From an uncultured Bacteroidota bacterium (GTDB lineage: Bacteria; Bacteroidota; Bacteroidia; Chitinophagales; S012-47), in contig CAJXXO010000002.1 of NCBI GenBank assembly GCA_913062655.1, positions 1 through 37,036 of the forward strand: a stretch of DNA of 37,036 bases, read 5' to 3'. The notes beneath the pieces are model-generated. The model did no database searches and was not told the DNA's origin. It worked only from the letters and a program-made list of their open reading frames with translations. Position numbers and translations under genes: made by a program. Shown here piece by piece: positions 1-8,796 of this stretch; the stretch's first letter is position 1, and each line of letters opens with the position of its first letter.

Positions 1-2075
1 GTAAATACGATAGCACACAGCTCAATGCGACAGGCGGTGTTGCTTATCAGTGGAGCCCTGGCGCTTCCCTCACTTGTACCACTTGTCCTGATCCGGAGGC
101 ATTTCCTTTGGTAACCACTATGTATACGGTTGAGGTTACCGATCAATATGGATGTGTCAACGAAGACAGTATCGAAATACTGGTTAACTCAGCGGCAGGC
201 AATATTAGTCCCGACACCGCAATATGCATAGGTGGTGCTGCTAACCTTCAAATTGGCGGAGGGGTATCCTATCTGTGGTATCCCGGCACTGACCTGTCAT
301 GTACAGCTTGCCCAAATCCGGTAGCTACGCCTACGAGTACCATTACCTACAATGTAGAAGTAACAGATGCCAATGGTTGTCGTGATACAGCAGATGTGAC
401 GGTTACTGTTAATCCGCTGCCTACAGTTAATGCAGGGCAGGATGTGACCATATGTGAAAATGACGATACACAATTGAATGCCGTTTCGCCAACGGCTACC
501 AGTTTCAACTGGCTGCCTACGGTGGGCTTGAGCAACCCTAATATTGCCAACCCTATTGCCTCTCCGCCTACCACCACAACTTATGTAGTGACCGTAGAGG
601 ATGCAAATACTTGCCAGAATACGGACGATGTAACGGTAACAGTCAATCAACGACCCAATACCAATGCGGGTAATGATGTGGCCATTTGCCTGGGCGATAC
701 AACTCCTTTGCAAGCTACAGGTGCCCTATCTTATGTGTGGAGTCCGGCTGCAGGCCTGAGTTGTGTAAATTGCCCGGACCCACTTGCCCATCCTACGTCC
801 ACCACCACCTATACCGTGGTGGGAACGGCTGCCAATGGCTGTACACAAGAGGACCAAGTCACCGTTACGGTAAATAGTTTGCCCACCGTCACCGTGACAC
901 CTAGCAGTACCATTTGTATTGGAGATGATATCCAGTTATTGGCCTCTGGCGGTGTAAGTTACCAATGGAGCCCAGCAACAGACTTAAGTTGTACCAACTG
1001 TCCCAATCCAGTTGCTAATCCCGACACTACGATTACGTACACAGTAACTGCCTTCAATGCAGCAGGCTGTTTCGATGTCGACTCTACTACTATTACAGTG
1101 GCCAGTCCTGCTGCTATTTCAGTTTCAGCAGATACTACGGTTTGCCCGGATGAACCATTGCAGTTGAGCGCCAGTGGTGGGGTTACATACAACTGGAATC
1201 CACCAAACAACAACATGGTTGGGGCTAATACGGCTACCCCTACGCTTACCGTAACTGAAAATCAAGTGTATACGCTTACCGTCATAGATGTCAATGGTTG
1301 TGAGATTATTGAGACGGTTGATATTGGTGTATTTGTGCCGGCAGATCCATTGGCGACAGGAACAGATACTATTTGCTTTGGTGAATCTGTAGTACTTGGG
1401 GCTTCAAACGGGGTAACCTATAATTGGTCGCCTGAAAACACCGTGTCAGACCCCACTATACCAGACCCAATCGCTACCCCGGATGTAACGACTACTTACA
1501 CTATTGACATCATTGATGCCAACGGTTGTCCCAATAGTGATGAGGTTACGGTGACGGTGATTCAGTTGCCGAATGTGGATGCCGGACCGGATATCTCCTT
1601 ATACTCTTCCTCACGCGCTGTTTTGGAAGTTACTGGAGCGGTCAGCTACGTGTGGTCACCCAATATTTGGATTCAGGACACCAACTCGGCTCGCACCTTT
1701 ATCTATCCTGAAGATTCCATCACTTACTATGTAGTAGGTACAGATGCTTTTGGTTGTCAGAATATTGATTCGGTAAATGTGTTTGTGTTGCCTAGTCCAA
1801 AATATTTCGTGCCCAACGCATTTACACCCAACGGAGATGGTCAGAATGACCTGTTTAGAATTAGCTACTATGAGAATTTTCTATTAGAGTCCTTGCAGGT
1901 GTTCAATCGCTGGGGCCATATGGTCTTTTCCACTGAAGATATTACACAAGCCTGGGACGGTCGAACGCCTGATGGCGAACCGCTACCCGCTGGAACGTAC
2001 ATCTATATCATAAATGGAACAGATGAAATAGGAGCTCCACTGTATCGACAGGGTAATGTGATCATAATGCGCTAG
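1..2075 (+). CDS. Giant T9SS type B-sorted repeat protein, 3' part (5' end outside window)
   Basis: The reading frame is open from base 3 with no start in view, so this is the C-terminal ~690 residues of a larger secreted protein. It contains one partial and seven further ~80-residue Ig/PKD-like repeats. Each typical unit has a Cys in an 'ICxGD' motif, an aromatic 'YxWSP' core strand, a 'TTTYTV' strand and an 'ANGC' motif with a second Cys. The last repeat is degenerate and lacks the first Cys. The final ~95 residues carry the gliding-motility-associated C-terminal domain (CHU_C/TIGR04131 type), recognisable from 'VPNAFTPNGDGQND', 'FNRWG' and 'WDGRTPDGEPLPAGTY'. This domain directs export and surface attachment or release through the type IX secretion system. 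The probable role is as a cell-surface adhesin or matrix protein. It is a colinear paralogue of the next gene. No clear hairpin terminator follows. Confidence 0.93.
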   Translation, partial: KYDSTQLNATGGVAYQWSPGASLTCTTCPDPEAFPLVTTMYTVEVTDQYGCVNEDSIEILVNSAAGNISPDTAICIGGAANLQIGGGVSYLWYPGTDLSCTACPNPVATPTSTITYNVEVTDANGCRDTADVTVTVNPLPTVNAGQDVTICENDDTQLNAVSPTATSFNWLPTVGLSNPNIANPIASPPTTTTYVVTVEDANTCQNTDDVTVTVNQRPNTNAGNDVAICLGDTTPLQATGALSYVWSPAAGLSCVNCPDPLAHPTSTTTYTVVGTAANGCTQEDQVTVTVNSLPTVTVTPSSTICIGDDIQLLASGGVSYQWSPATDLSCTNCPNPVANPDTTITYTVTAFNAAGCFDVDSTTITVASPAAISVSADTTVCPDEPLQLSASGGVTYNWNPPNNNMVGANTATPTLTVTENQVYTLTVIDVNGCEIIETVDIGVFVPADPLATGTDTICFGESVVLGASNGVTYNWSPENTVSDPTIPDPIATPDVTTTYTIDIIDANGCPNSDEVTVTVIQLPNVDAGPDISLYSSSRAVLEVTGAVSYVWSPNIWIQDTNSARTFIYPEDSITYYVVGTDAFGCQNIDSVNVFVLPSPKYFVPNAFTPNGDGQNDLFRISYYENFLLESLQVFNRWGHMVFSTEDITQAWDGRTPDGEPLPAGTYIYIINGTDEIGAPLYRQGNVIIMR

Positions 2076-2170
2076 TAAAACTGATTCCAAGCTTGTTTGG
2101 CAGGTTTGCATTGAGAGAACAAATATTACACATTAGCATTCTGCCTTTTGTATCCTGTATGTGAAGGAAC

Positions 2171-2207
2171 TTTAATGAAGCGCTAACATTTTAATGTTTA
2201 CGTAACA
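2171..2207 (+). repeat. Tandem direct repeat in promoter region (TTTAATG-N5-(C/G)TAACA, two copies)
   Basis: Copy one is at 2171-2188 (TTTAATG, then CTAACA at 2183) and copy two at 2190-2207 (TTTAATG, then GTAACA at 2202), a 19-bp period. Within each copy the two TTA-like cores are 11 bp apart. Its position just upstream of a possible -7 element suggests a regulator-binding site. I infer this from position and repetition only. Confidence 0.4.
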
Positions 2208-2222
2208 AGTTCTATTTTTAGA

Positions 2223-2230
2223 CACTTTTG
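2223..2230 (+). promoter_or_regulatory. Possible -7 element of the giant adhesin gene
   Basis: CACTTTTG matches the Bacteroidota -7 consensus TAnnTTTG at 7 of 8 defined or free positions and lies 33 nt before the ATG at 2264. No good -33 TTTG is seen at the usual spacing. Two near-identical direct repeats lie just upstream (2171-2207). Confidence 0.35.
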
Positions 2231-2263
2231 GTCGGGGTAACACATAATTGAAAGGGGATCAGA

Positions 2264-5200
2264 ATGAAAAGACTATTACTAGCCTTAGGGTTTATATTGG
2301 TGTCAACAGCTGTATTTGCAACACACATTGCAGGTGGAGTTATAGAGGTGGCCTGCACTGCTTCTGGAAATTACTCTGTTACTGTCCGTAAGTATAGAGA
2401 TGTTACTGGGGCAGGGTATGCGGGAGCTATTACGCTCACAGCTGAAGAAGTTAATTCAGGAAATACGCAAAACTTCCAATTAACAAGGGTTCAAATCAAT
2501 GCCAACCTTCAACCTCCTGTCACAAACCCCTGTCTAGTACCACCGGCTAATAGTGGACAAGATGAGCATGTTTATGAGGGAACTATTACCCTGAACAATG
2601 GGTCTGCTTACTACTTGTATCATCAGGATAATGCCAGGAACACAACCATGAATGTAACAGGTCAACCTGGAGCCACTATTTATGCTGAGTACCCCGATCC
2701 TGGAATTTATGGTTGTAACAATTCCCCGATTTTTAATGTAGGACCTCCCGTATCGGTTTGTCTGAATGAGCCATTGAATTATGATAATTCAGCTTTTGAT
2801 CCTGATGGAGATCAGCTTCAATACAGATTATGTGAGGCGTTTATCAATACCCCAGCCAATCCACCCTTCAACAGTGTACCATATACCAACCCTTACACTG
2901 CGCAAGACCCGGTATCTGCCAATCCTAATTTAGCCATTGATCCAGTTACCGGTATTGTAACCGGAACGCCAGACCTGGCCGGCCGCTGGGTTTTTACCGT
3001 TTGTGTAGATGAGTTTAGAAATGGCGTGCAAATCGGAGAATATCGTAGAGATGTGCAGATGACAGTGACAGCGTGCACCCAAACAACAACCGTTAATGTA
3101 CCGACAGATTATAATAGTGTTGCCCTCGGTCAAGATGTAATTGCCAGTTGTGATGACTCTACAGTTAACTTTACTACCACCAATGCAAACGCTTTCAATT
3201 ATTTCTGGGATTTTGGCGTAGCAGGCACCAACGCTGATACTTCAGATATTCAAAACCCAACTTTCACCTACCCTGATACTGGCACCTACACGGCTATGCT
3301 TATAATAAATGAAGGCTACATTTGTGCCGACACTGGATTTGTGACGGTCATTGTATATCCATATACGTATGCGGGTTTCACCGTTGCAGAACCGCAGTGT
3401 GTGGGTCAGCCCATACAGTTTAATGACACGTCATCTTGGACCTATGGTACTACCTTTAATTGGTCTTGGAGTTTCGGTGCAATTGGTATACCCAATTCGG
3501 GTACTCCCAATCCATCGCGAACCTATACTTCTCCGGGCGTTTACAATGTAAATCTGGTAGTTGAATCAAGCAAGGGCTGTAGGGATACGGCCAACCAACA
3601 AGTAAATGTTTATACGCCACCCACGGCCAATGCCGGTCCACCAACGATTACCATATGTGAGGGAGAGCCTGTTACACTACCTGCAACCGCCACAGGTGCC
3701 AATTCTTATCAGTGGACCTCCCCAAGTGGAGTGGCTTCGCTTGATTGTGATACATGTTTACAACCTACCGCCACACCATCTTCCACAACTGTTTATTCCC
3801 TGACCGCCACCGGTCCGGGAGGATGTGAAGATGATGACTTTATAACGGTTGTGGTACAACCAGCACCTGTAGTCAATGCCGGTCCAGATCAATTTTTATG
3901 TGGTACAGGAAGTGTGCAGCTAAGTGCGCAATTAGTGTCTAGCCCAGGTGGGGTATTCTGGAATTGGTCTCCTTCTACGGGGCTCAATAGTACGCAAGTA
4001 TCCAATCCTACGGCCAGTCCATCCCAGACTACAACGTATGTTGTAACAGCTACTTCCATCAATGGCAGTTGCGTAGGACGGGATACAGTTACGGTTTTTT
4101 TAAATGCCGTTTCGGTGGATGCTGGCACAGCACCTACGATTTGTCCAGGCGATACGGCTACCTTATCGTCTTCCACACCAGTGGCTAATGCTACCTATAG
4201 TTGGGCACCTGCCACCAACATATCGGATCCTACGTCAGCCAACCCTGATGTTTGGCCGGCAAGTACTACTACCTACACGCTAACCATAACAGACCCCGTC
4301 TCTGGTTGTAATGGGGTAGATTCTGTGGAAGTCACCGTAAGTCCTTTGCCACCTGTAAATGCGGGTAACGATAGCACAATCTGTATCAATACTACGGCTC
4401 AGCTCAATGCAACAGGAGCGTCTACCTATACCTGGGATGCCGATCCAACCCTTAGTGGGACGAATATTCCCAATCCAGTGGCCTCGCCAGGTCAAACTAC
4501 TACCTATTACGTAACGGGTGAGGACGCTATTGGGTGTGTAAATAGAGATAGCATCACCTTGACTGTTGTGCCGCCAGCGAACATTAATGTAACTCCGGAT
4601 ACCACCATTTGTGCTAATACTTCTGCGGCACTCAATGCGAGTGGAGGTGTAACCTATACCTGGACGCCAGCAGGGTCTCTGGTGGGGGCAAATACAGCCT
4701 CACCAACCGCCTCTCCAACCTCGTCTACCACGTATTCGTTGACGGTAGAAGACGCCAATGGATGTTTTATAGATACAACGGTAGCTGTTACGGTAACACC
4801 ACCACCATCAATAGATGCAGGTACGGTCAACTCCATATGTTTTGGTGACTCTACCATATTAAATGCCACAGGCGGCATTAGTTATACGTGGACACCTAAC
4901 ACCAATATTATTGGCGCTAACACAGCAAATCCAACTGTATTCCCCGCGGCCACCACTACATACACAGTAGTGGGGGAAGACGCTACAGGTTGTACCAATG
5001 TAGATTCGGTTACTGTAGTAGTAAATACATTGGCCAACGGAGGCTTTAGCCCTGATACCGCCATCTGTGACGGTGAATCAGTAGTATTGTCGGCCAACGG
5101 ATTTACACAGTACACGTGGAAGCCGGCTGGCTCGCTGAGTACCCCAACCGGTAACGCAACAACCGCCTCACCAACTACTACAACCACTTACACTGTTGTA

Positions 5201-7624
5201 GTGGAAGACAATAATGGCTGCGTAGACAGTGGCACAGTGCAAGTAACGGTTAACAGCTTGCCTACCATTCAGGTGTCTGGCCTGCAAACTATCTGTGTCG
5301 GTGATAGCGCGCAACTTACTGCTAATGTGACGAGCACTCCGGGTGGTCAATCGTATACCTGGACACCTGCCGCTTCGCTGAATGATCCTAACGCTCAGAA
5401 TCCATGGGCATCGCCTACCAGTAATACCATTTACACCGTAGAAGCCACTGACGGCAACGGTTGTGTGAACACATCTACCACTACGGTAAATGTAAACCCA
5501 CTGCCGCCCATCACGCTGCCGTTTGCATCTACTACCATCTGTGAGGGCGATAGCGTTCAATTGCCGATATCAACTACGGCTACAGGCGCAACCTACAACT
5601 GGTCACCCAATAATAACCTGACCTGTTTGACTTGCCCTGATCCTATTGCTCACCCGATGCTGAATGAGGTGTACACCGTAACGGTAACTGATGCGATTGG
5701 TTGTAGCAACAGAGATTCAATAGCCGTCAATGTAAATGTGCTGCAGCCGGGTAATTTCATCTCAGATACGGCCATTTGTGTGGGTGAAAGTGTCACGCTT
5801 TTCGCCAACGGCTTTAGCAGCTATACCTGGTTCCCGGGCACTGATTTGTCTTGTACCAACTGTCCTACACCTACAGCCACTCCGTCCACCACCACAACTT
5901 ACTTTGCTGCGGTAGAGGATGCCAATGGTTGTCAGGATACCGGTTCTGTAGAAATAACGGTGAATGCATTGCCAACAGTTAATGCCGGACAGGATGTCAC
6001 TATTTGTGAGAATGATAATGTAACGCTTTCGGCTACGGCACCAACGGCAACCGGCTTCAGTTGGAGTCCGGCCACAGGATTGAGCAATGCCAATATTGCC
6101 TCTCCGGTAGCTAGCCCAGCCACTACCACCGACTACACAGTTACGGTTACGGATGCTAATAACTGCACCAACAACGATGATGTGCGGGTCACTGTCAATC
6201 AGCGACCACCAACCAATGCGGGGCAGGATCAACCGATTTGCTTTGGCGATACAATACCCTTGCAAGCTTCTGGTGCAGTAAGCTATACCTGGGCACCGGC
6301 TGTAGGGTTGTCTGATCCTACTATTGCCAATCCAGATGCTTATCCTACATCGACCACAACTTATACGGTTACCGGAACGGCTGCCAACGGTTGTACCGAA
6401 ACCGATGAGATTACGATAACCGTAAATCCATTGCCTACCATTAGTCTGACCCCTAACAGCAGTATCTGCCAGGGAGAAGACATACAATTGGTAGCCAGTG
6501 GTGGTACCGGGTATAGTTGGTCACCTGCCGCGAGCTTGAGCTGCACCAATTGTCCGGCTCCGGTGGCTACCCCCACACAAACCACCGTGTACACGGTAGA
6601 GGTGTCAACTGCTGCAGGCTGTATTGATACCGCATCGGTAGAAGTATTTGTAGCTACCCCGGCCAGTATAGGTATCCCAAATGATACCGCTGTCTGTCCT
6701 GGGGAAAGTGTAACACTAAACATTATTGGAGGTGTGACCTACGATTGGGAGCCTAAGGTGGATATTACCAATGCCAATACTGCCAATCCGACCATAACAC
6801 CTACACAACCTCGTACGTATACTGTTACTATTGTCGATAATAATGGTTGTGATATCCAGGGTACAGTGGATGTGGGTATTTACACCCCAGCCGATCCGCT
6901 GGCCGGTACTGCACAAACTATTTGTGTAGGGGACAGCGTGACGTTGAGTGCGCAAAATGGCGTGACGTATAACTGGACGCCAGCCACCAACATCATCGAC
7001 CCAACGGTAAGCAATCCTACTGCTGTACCCGCACAGACGACCACCTTTACCGTGGAAATTGTAGATGCAAACAATTGTGTCAATACGGATGAGGTAACTA
7101 TTAATGTACAACCGTTGCCTGCCGTAGACGCAGGGCCGGATATGGCGATTTATGAAGACTCTCGAGCTGTATTGCAGGCTTCCGGTGCACAGACTTATGT
7201 GTGGAGCCCGAATGTATGGATCGAGGATACGGCTGCGGCCAGCACCATCATTTATCCAGAGGACTCTATCAGGTACTACGTATTAGGCACAGATGCCTTT
7301 GGATGCCAGAATACAGACTCCATCTACATACGCGTGCTGCCTAAGCCTAAATTCTACGTTCCCAATGCTTTCTCACCGGATGGTGATGGTCAGAATGACC
7401 TATTTATCATCTCGTACTACCAGAACTTTAACCTGAATTCCTTTAAGATATTCAATCGTTGGGGACAACTGGTGTTCGAAACGGATGACGTAGATCAAGG
7501 CTGGGACGGTCGAACGCCTGGTGGAGAGCCGCTGCCAATGGGTACGTACATTTTCCGCATTGAAGGGGAGGATGACCTGGGTATCCCGCAGGATCGACAA
7601 GGAAATGTGACGCTCTTACGGTAA
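2264..7624 (+). CDS. Giant T9SS type B-sorted PKD/Ig-repeat surface protein (gliding motility-associated C-terminal domain)
   Basis: This 1786-residue protein is complete. Residues 1-19 form a signal peptide (MKRLLLALGF...TAVFA), followed by an N-terminal 'HIAGGVIEV' module of ~250 residues. That module includes a cadherin/Ig-like segment with 'FDPDGDQLQYRL' and 'DPVTGIVTGTP'. Two PKD domains lie at about 280-365 and 365-450 ('YFWDFG' with 'TYPDTGTYTA', then 'WSWSFG' with 'YTSPGVYNV'). About 16 Ig-like repeats follow to ~1690, each with paired Cys in 'ICxGD' and 'NGC' that could form intradomain disulphides. The last ~90 residues are the CHU_C/TIGR04131 T9SS sorting domain ('VPNAFSPDGDGQND', 'FNRWGQ'). 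A purine-rich stretch (AAGGGGA) precedes the ATG. The likely role is as a surface adhesin or extracellular matrix component; the ligand is unknown. It has its own terminator and a promoter region separate from the upstream paralogue. Confidence 0.95.
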   Translation: MKRLLLALGFILVSTAVFATHIAGGVIEVACTASGNYSVTVRKYRDVTGAGYAGAITLTAEEVNSGNTQNFQLTRVQINANLQPPVTNPCLVPPANSGQDEHVYEGTITLNNGSAYYLYHQDNARNTTMNVTGQPGATIYAEYPDPGIYGCNNSPIFNVGPPVSVCLNEPLNYDNSAFDPDGDQLQYRLCEAFINTPANPPFNSVPYTNPYTAQDPVSANPNLAIDPVTGIVTGTPDLAGRWVFTVCVDEFRNGVQIGEYRRDVQMTVTACTQTTTVNVPTDYNSVALGQDVIASCDDSTVNFTTTNANAFNYFWDFGVAGTNADTSDIQNPTFTYPDTGTYTAMLIINEGYICADTGFVTVIVYPYTYAGFTVAEPQCVGQPIQFNDTSSWTYGTTFNWSWSFGAIGIPNSGTPNPSRTYTSPGVYNVNLVVESSKGCRDTANQQVNVYTPPTANAGPPTITICEGEPVTLPATATGANSYQWTSPSGVASLDCDTCLQPTATPSSTTVYSLTATGPGGCEDDDFITVVVQPAPVVNAGPDQFLCGTGSVQLSAQLVSSPGGVFWNWSPSTGLNSTQVSNPTASPSQTTTYVVTATSINGSCVGRDTVTVFLNAVSVDAGTAPTICPGDTATLSSSTPVANATYSWAPATNISDPTSANPDVWPASTTTYTLTITDPVSGCNGVDSVEVTVSPLPPVNAGNDSTICINTTAQLNATGASTYTWDADPTLSGTNIPNPVASPGQTTTYYVTGEDAIGCVNRDSITLTVVPPANINVTPDTTICANTSAALNASGGVTYTWTPAGSLVGANTASPTASPTSSTTYSLTVEDANGCFIDTTVAVTVTPPPSIDAGTVNSICFGDSTILNATGGISYTWTPNTNIIGANTANPTVFPAATTTYTVVGEDATGCTNVDSVTVVVNTLANGGFSPDTAICDGESVVLSANGFTQYTWKPAGSLSTPTGNATTASPTTTTTYTVVVEDNNGCVDSGTVQVTVNSLPTIQVSGLQTICVGDSAQLTANVTSTPGGQSYTWTPAASLNDPNAQNPWASPTSNTIYTVEATDGNGCVNTSTTTVNVNPLPPITLPFASTTICEGDSVQLPISTTATGATYNWSPNNNLTCLTCPDPIAHPMLNEVYTVTVTDAIGCSNRDSIAVNVNVLQPGNFISDTAICVGESVTLFANGFSSYTWFPGTDLSCTNCPTPTATPSTTTTYFAAVEDANGCQDTGSVEITVNALPTVNAGQDVTICENDNVTLSATAPTATGFSWSPATGLSNANIASPVASPATTTDYTVTVTDANNCTNNDDVRVTVNQRPPTNAGQDQPICFGDTIPLQASGAVSYTWAPAVGLSDPTIANPDAYPTSTTTYTVTGTAANGCTETDEITITVNPLPTISLTPNSSICQGEDIQLVASGGTGYSWSPAASLSCTNCPAPVATPTQTTVYTVEVSTAAGCIDTASVEVFVATPASIGIPNDTAVCPGESVTLNIIGGVTYDWEPKVDITNANTANPTITPTQPRTYTVTIVDNNGCDIQGTVDVGIYTPADPLAGTAQTICVGDSVTLSAQNGVTYNWTPATNIIDPTVSNPTAVPAQTTTFTVEIVDANNCVNTDEVTINVQPLPAVDAGPDMAIYEDSRAVLQASGAQTYVWSPNVWIEDTAAASTIIYPEDSIRYYVLGTDAFGCQNTDSIYIRVLPKPKFYVPNAFSPDGDGQNDLFIISYYQNFNLNSFKIFNRWGQLVFETDDVDQGWDGRTPGGEPLPMGTYIFRIEGEDDLGIPQDRQGNVTLLR

Positions 7625-7644
7625 GTGCGTCTGGCGATACGAAT

Positions 7645-7675
7645 AAGACCATTGGGCAACCCAATGGTCTTTTTT
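7645..7675 (+). terminator. Rho-independent terminator after the giant adhesin gene
   Basis: There is a perfect 12-bp stem (AAGACCATTGGG / CCCAATGGTCTT) with a 3-nt CAA loop, followed by a T tract. It lies 20 nt after the stop codon at 7624. Confidence 0.92.
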
Positions 7676-7685
7676 ATTCTTGACT

Positions 7686-8300
7686 ATGCAATCTGGTCAA
7701 CTCTTAGTGATGTTAAAAACGCCTGTTTTGGGCGCTGTGAAGACCCGACTGGCTGCATCCATAGGTGCGGAAGGCGCCTTGCACATCTACCAACAGTTGC
7801 TCAGGAACACCATACGCACGGTGGCCGAAAGCAGATGGCCAACGCAGATATGGTGGACAGGAGAGGCCGCGGCCTTGCCTGCCTTTCCAACAGGATTTGC
7901 GCTGCATGAGCAGCCAGCCGGAGATTTGGGGCAGCGAATGGGCGCGGCTTTTGCCCACAGCTTTACCCGGTTTCCTGATCAACCTGCGGTGATTATTGGA
8001 ACCGATTGCTGGACCTTGAGTACCCAAATCCTGGATGCCGCCTTCGAAGCCTTGCAGCATCACCAAACAGTGCTTGGTCCCGCTACCGATGGGGGATATT
8101 ACCTATTAGGTATGCGGCAATGGTACCCTGAATTGATGGAGGGCATTGCGTGGAGTACGGCAAAAGTGGCAGCGCAAACCAGCGCAAGAATTGCCGCACT
8201 TGACCTTTCCTGCCATACCTTAGTAGCTATGAATGATATTGATACCCTCGAAGACCTATTGCAGACCCCCTTGCGTTATGAAATAGATAAAAAATTGTGA
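7686..8300 (+). CDS. DUF2064/TIGR04282-family glycosyltransferase or nucleotidyltransferase-like protein
   Basis: This 204-residue protein has a GT-A-like fold signature. The N-terminal motif 'KTPVLGAVKTRLA' matches the 'APVPGxVKTRLA' nucleotide-binding motif of DUF2064, and 'IIGTDCWTL' and 'GPATDGGYYLLGM' match its central and C-terminal motifs. The family is related to CofC-type nucleotidyltransferases and is often annotated as arsenosugar-biosynthesis glycosyltransferase. No arsenic gene is present here, so I would not assign that role. ATG 7686 is preferred over the in-frame TTG at 7680, which falls right at the upstream terminator tail. The stop codon overlaps the start of the SixA-type phosphatase (TGATG), which indicates translational coupling in a ppk1 operon. 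Confidence 0.85.
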   Translation: MQSGQLLVMLKTPVLGAVKTRLAASIGAEGALHIYQQLLRNTIRTVAESRWPTQIWWTGEAAALPAFPTGFALHEQPAGDLGQRMGAAFAHSFTRFPDQPAVIIGTDCWTLSTQILDAAFEALQHHQTVLGPATDGGYYLLGMRQWYPELMEGIAWSTAKVAAQTSARIAALDLSCHTLVAMNDIDTLEDLLQTPLRYEIDKKL

Positions 8301-8794
8301 TGAAAACGGTAGTCCTCATTCGCCATGCTAAGTCCTCCTGGGATAATCCAACATTGGATGACTTTGACCGTCCCTTGAATGCACGAGGACAGCGGGATGC
8401 TCCCGCCATGGCCCATCATCTGAGCAAGGAGGGCTTTGCAGAAGGTCGCTGGATCAGTAGCCCCGCCAAGCGTGCGCTTACTACGGCTCAGCTTATGGCA
8501 AAGACATTGGGCCGCCCTGCTGATACCCTGGAGACAGACTCACGCTTGTATCACGCCTGGACAGACACCCTACTCGACATCATCCGCGAACAGCCGGCAG
8601 CAGTAGATCGACTGTTGTTGTTTGCCCACAACCCTGGCTTGACAGAGATGGCACATAGACTCACACAAGTGCGGCTGGATAACCTACCCACATGCGGTAT
8701 CTTTGTGGTATCCTTTCCCATAAGCGATTGGCGTGCGGCAGCCTATGGCAAGGGTAACTTTGTTTGGCTAGACTATCCCAAAAACCACCGTTGA
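8300..8794 (+). CDS. sixA: SixA-type histidine phosphatase
   Basis: This 164-residue protein belongs to the histidine phosphatase (phosphoglycerate mutase-like) superfamily. The catalytic 'LIRHAKSSW' motif is at the N-terminus (His9), a 'SSPAKRALTTAQ' segment follows around residue 51, and the second catalytic 'FAHNPGL' motif is near residue 112. Length and motif spelling fit SixA, which removes phosphate from phosphohistidine of phosphorelay proteins. In this lineage the substrate is unproven. The ATG at 8300 overlaps the previous stop by one base; the in-frame GTG at 8297 is a less likely start. It ends 2 bp before the ppk1 ATG, so the two are clearly co-transcribed, which is notable because polyphosphate kinase also works through a phosphohistidine intermediate. 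Confidence 0.88.
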   Translation: MKTVVLIRHAKSSWDNPTLDDFDRPLNARGQRDAPAMAHHLSKEGFAEGRWISSPAKRALTTAQLMAKTLGRPADTLETDSRLYHAWTDTLLDIIREQPAAVDRLLLFAHNPGLTEMAHRLTQVRLDNLPTCGIFVVSFPISDWRAAAYGKGNFVWLDYPKNHR

Positions 8795-8796
8795 TT

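Noticed and set aside
297-713. Long antisense reading frames across the adhesin genes (for example 297-713 and 5762-6487 on the minus strand)
   Set aside because: They are by-products of the biased repeat composition: no family motifs, no plausible start region, and the plus-strand frame is clearly coding.
7686-8300. Arsenosugar biosynthesis role for the DUF2064 gene
   Set aside because: The family label suggests it, but no arsenic methyltransferase or radical SAM partner is present; the operon contains sixA and ppk1.
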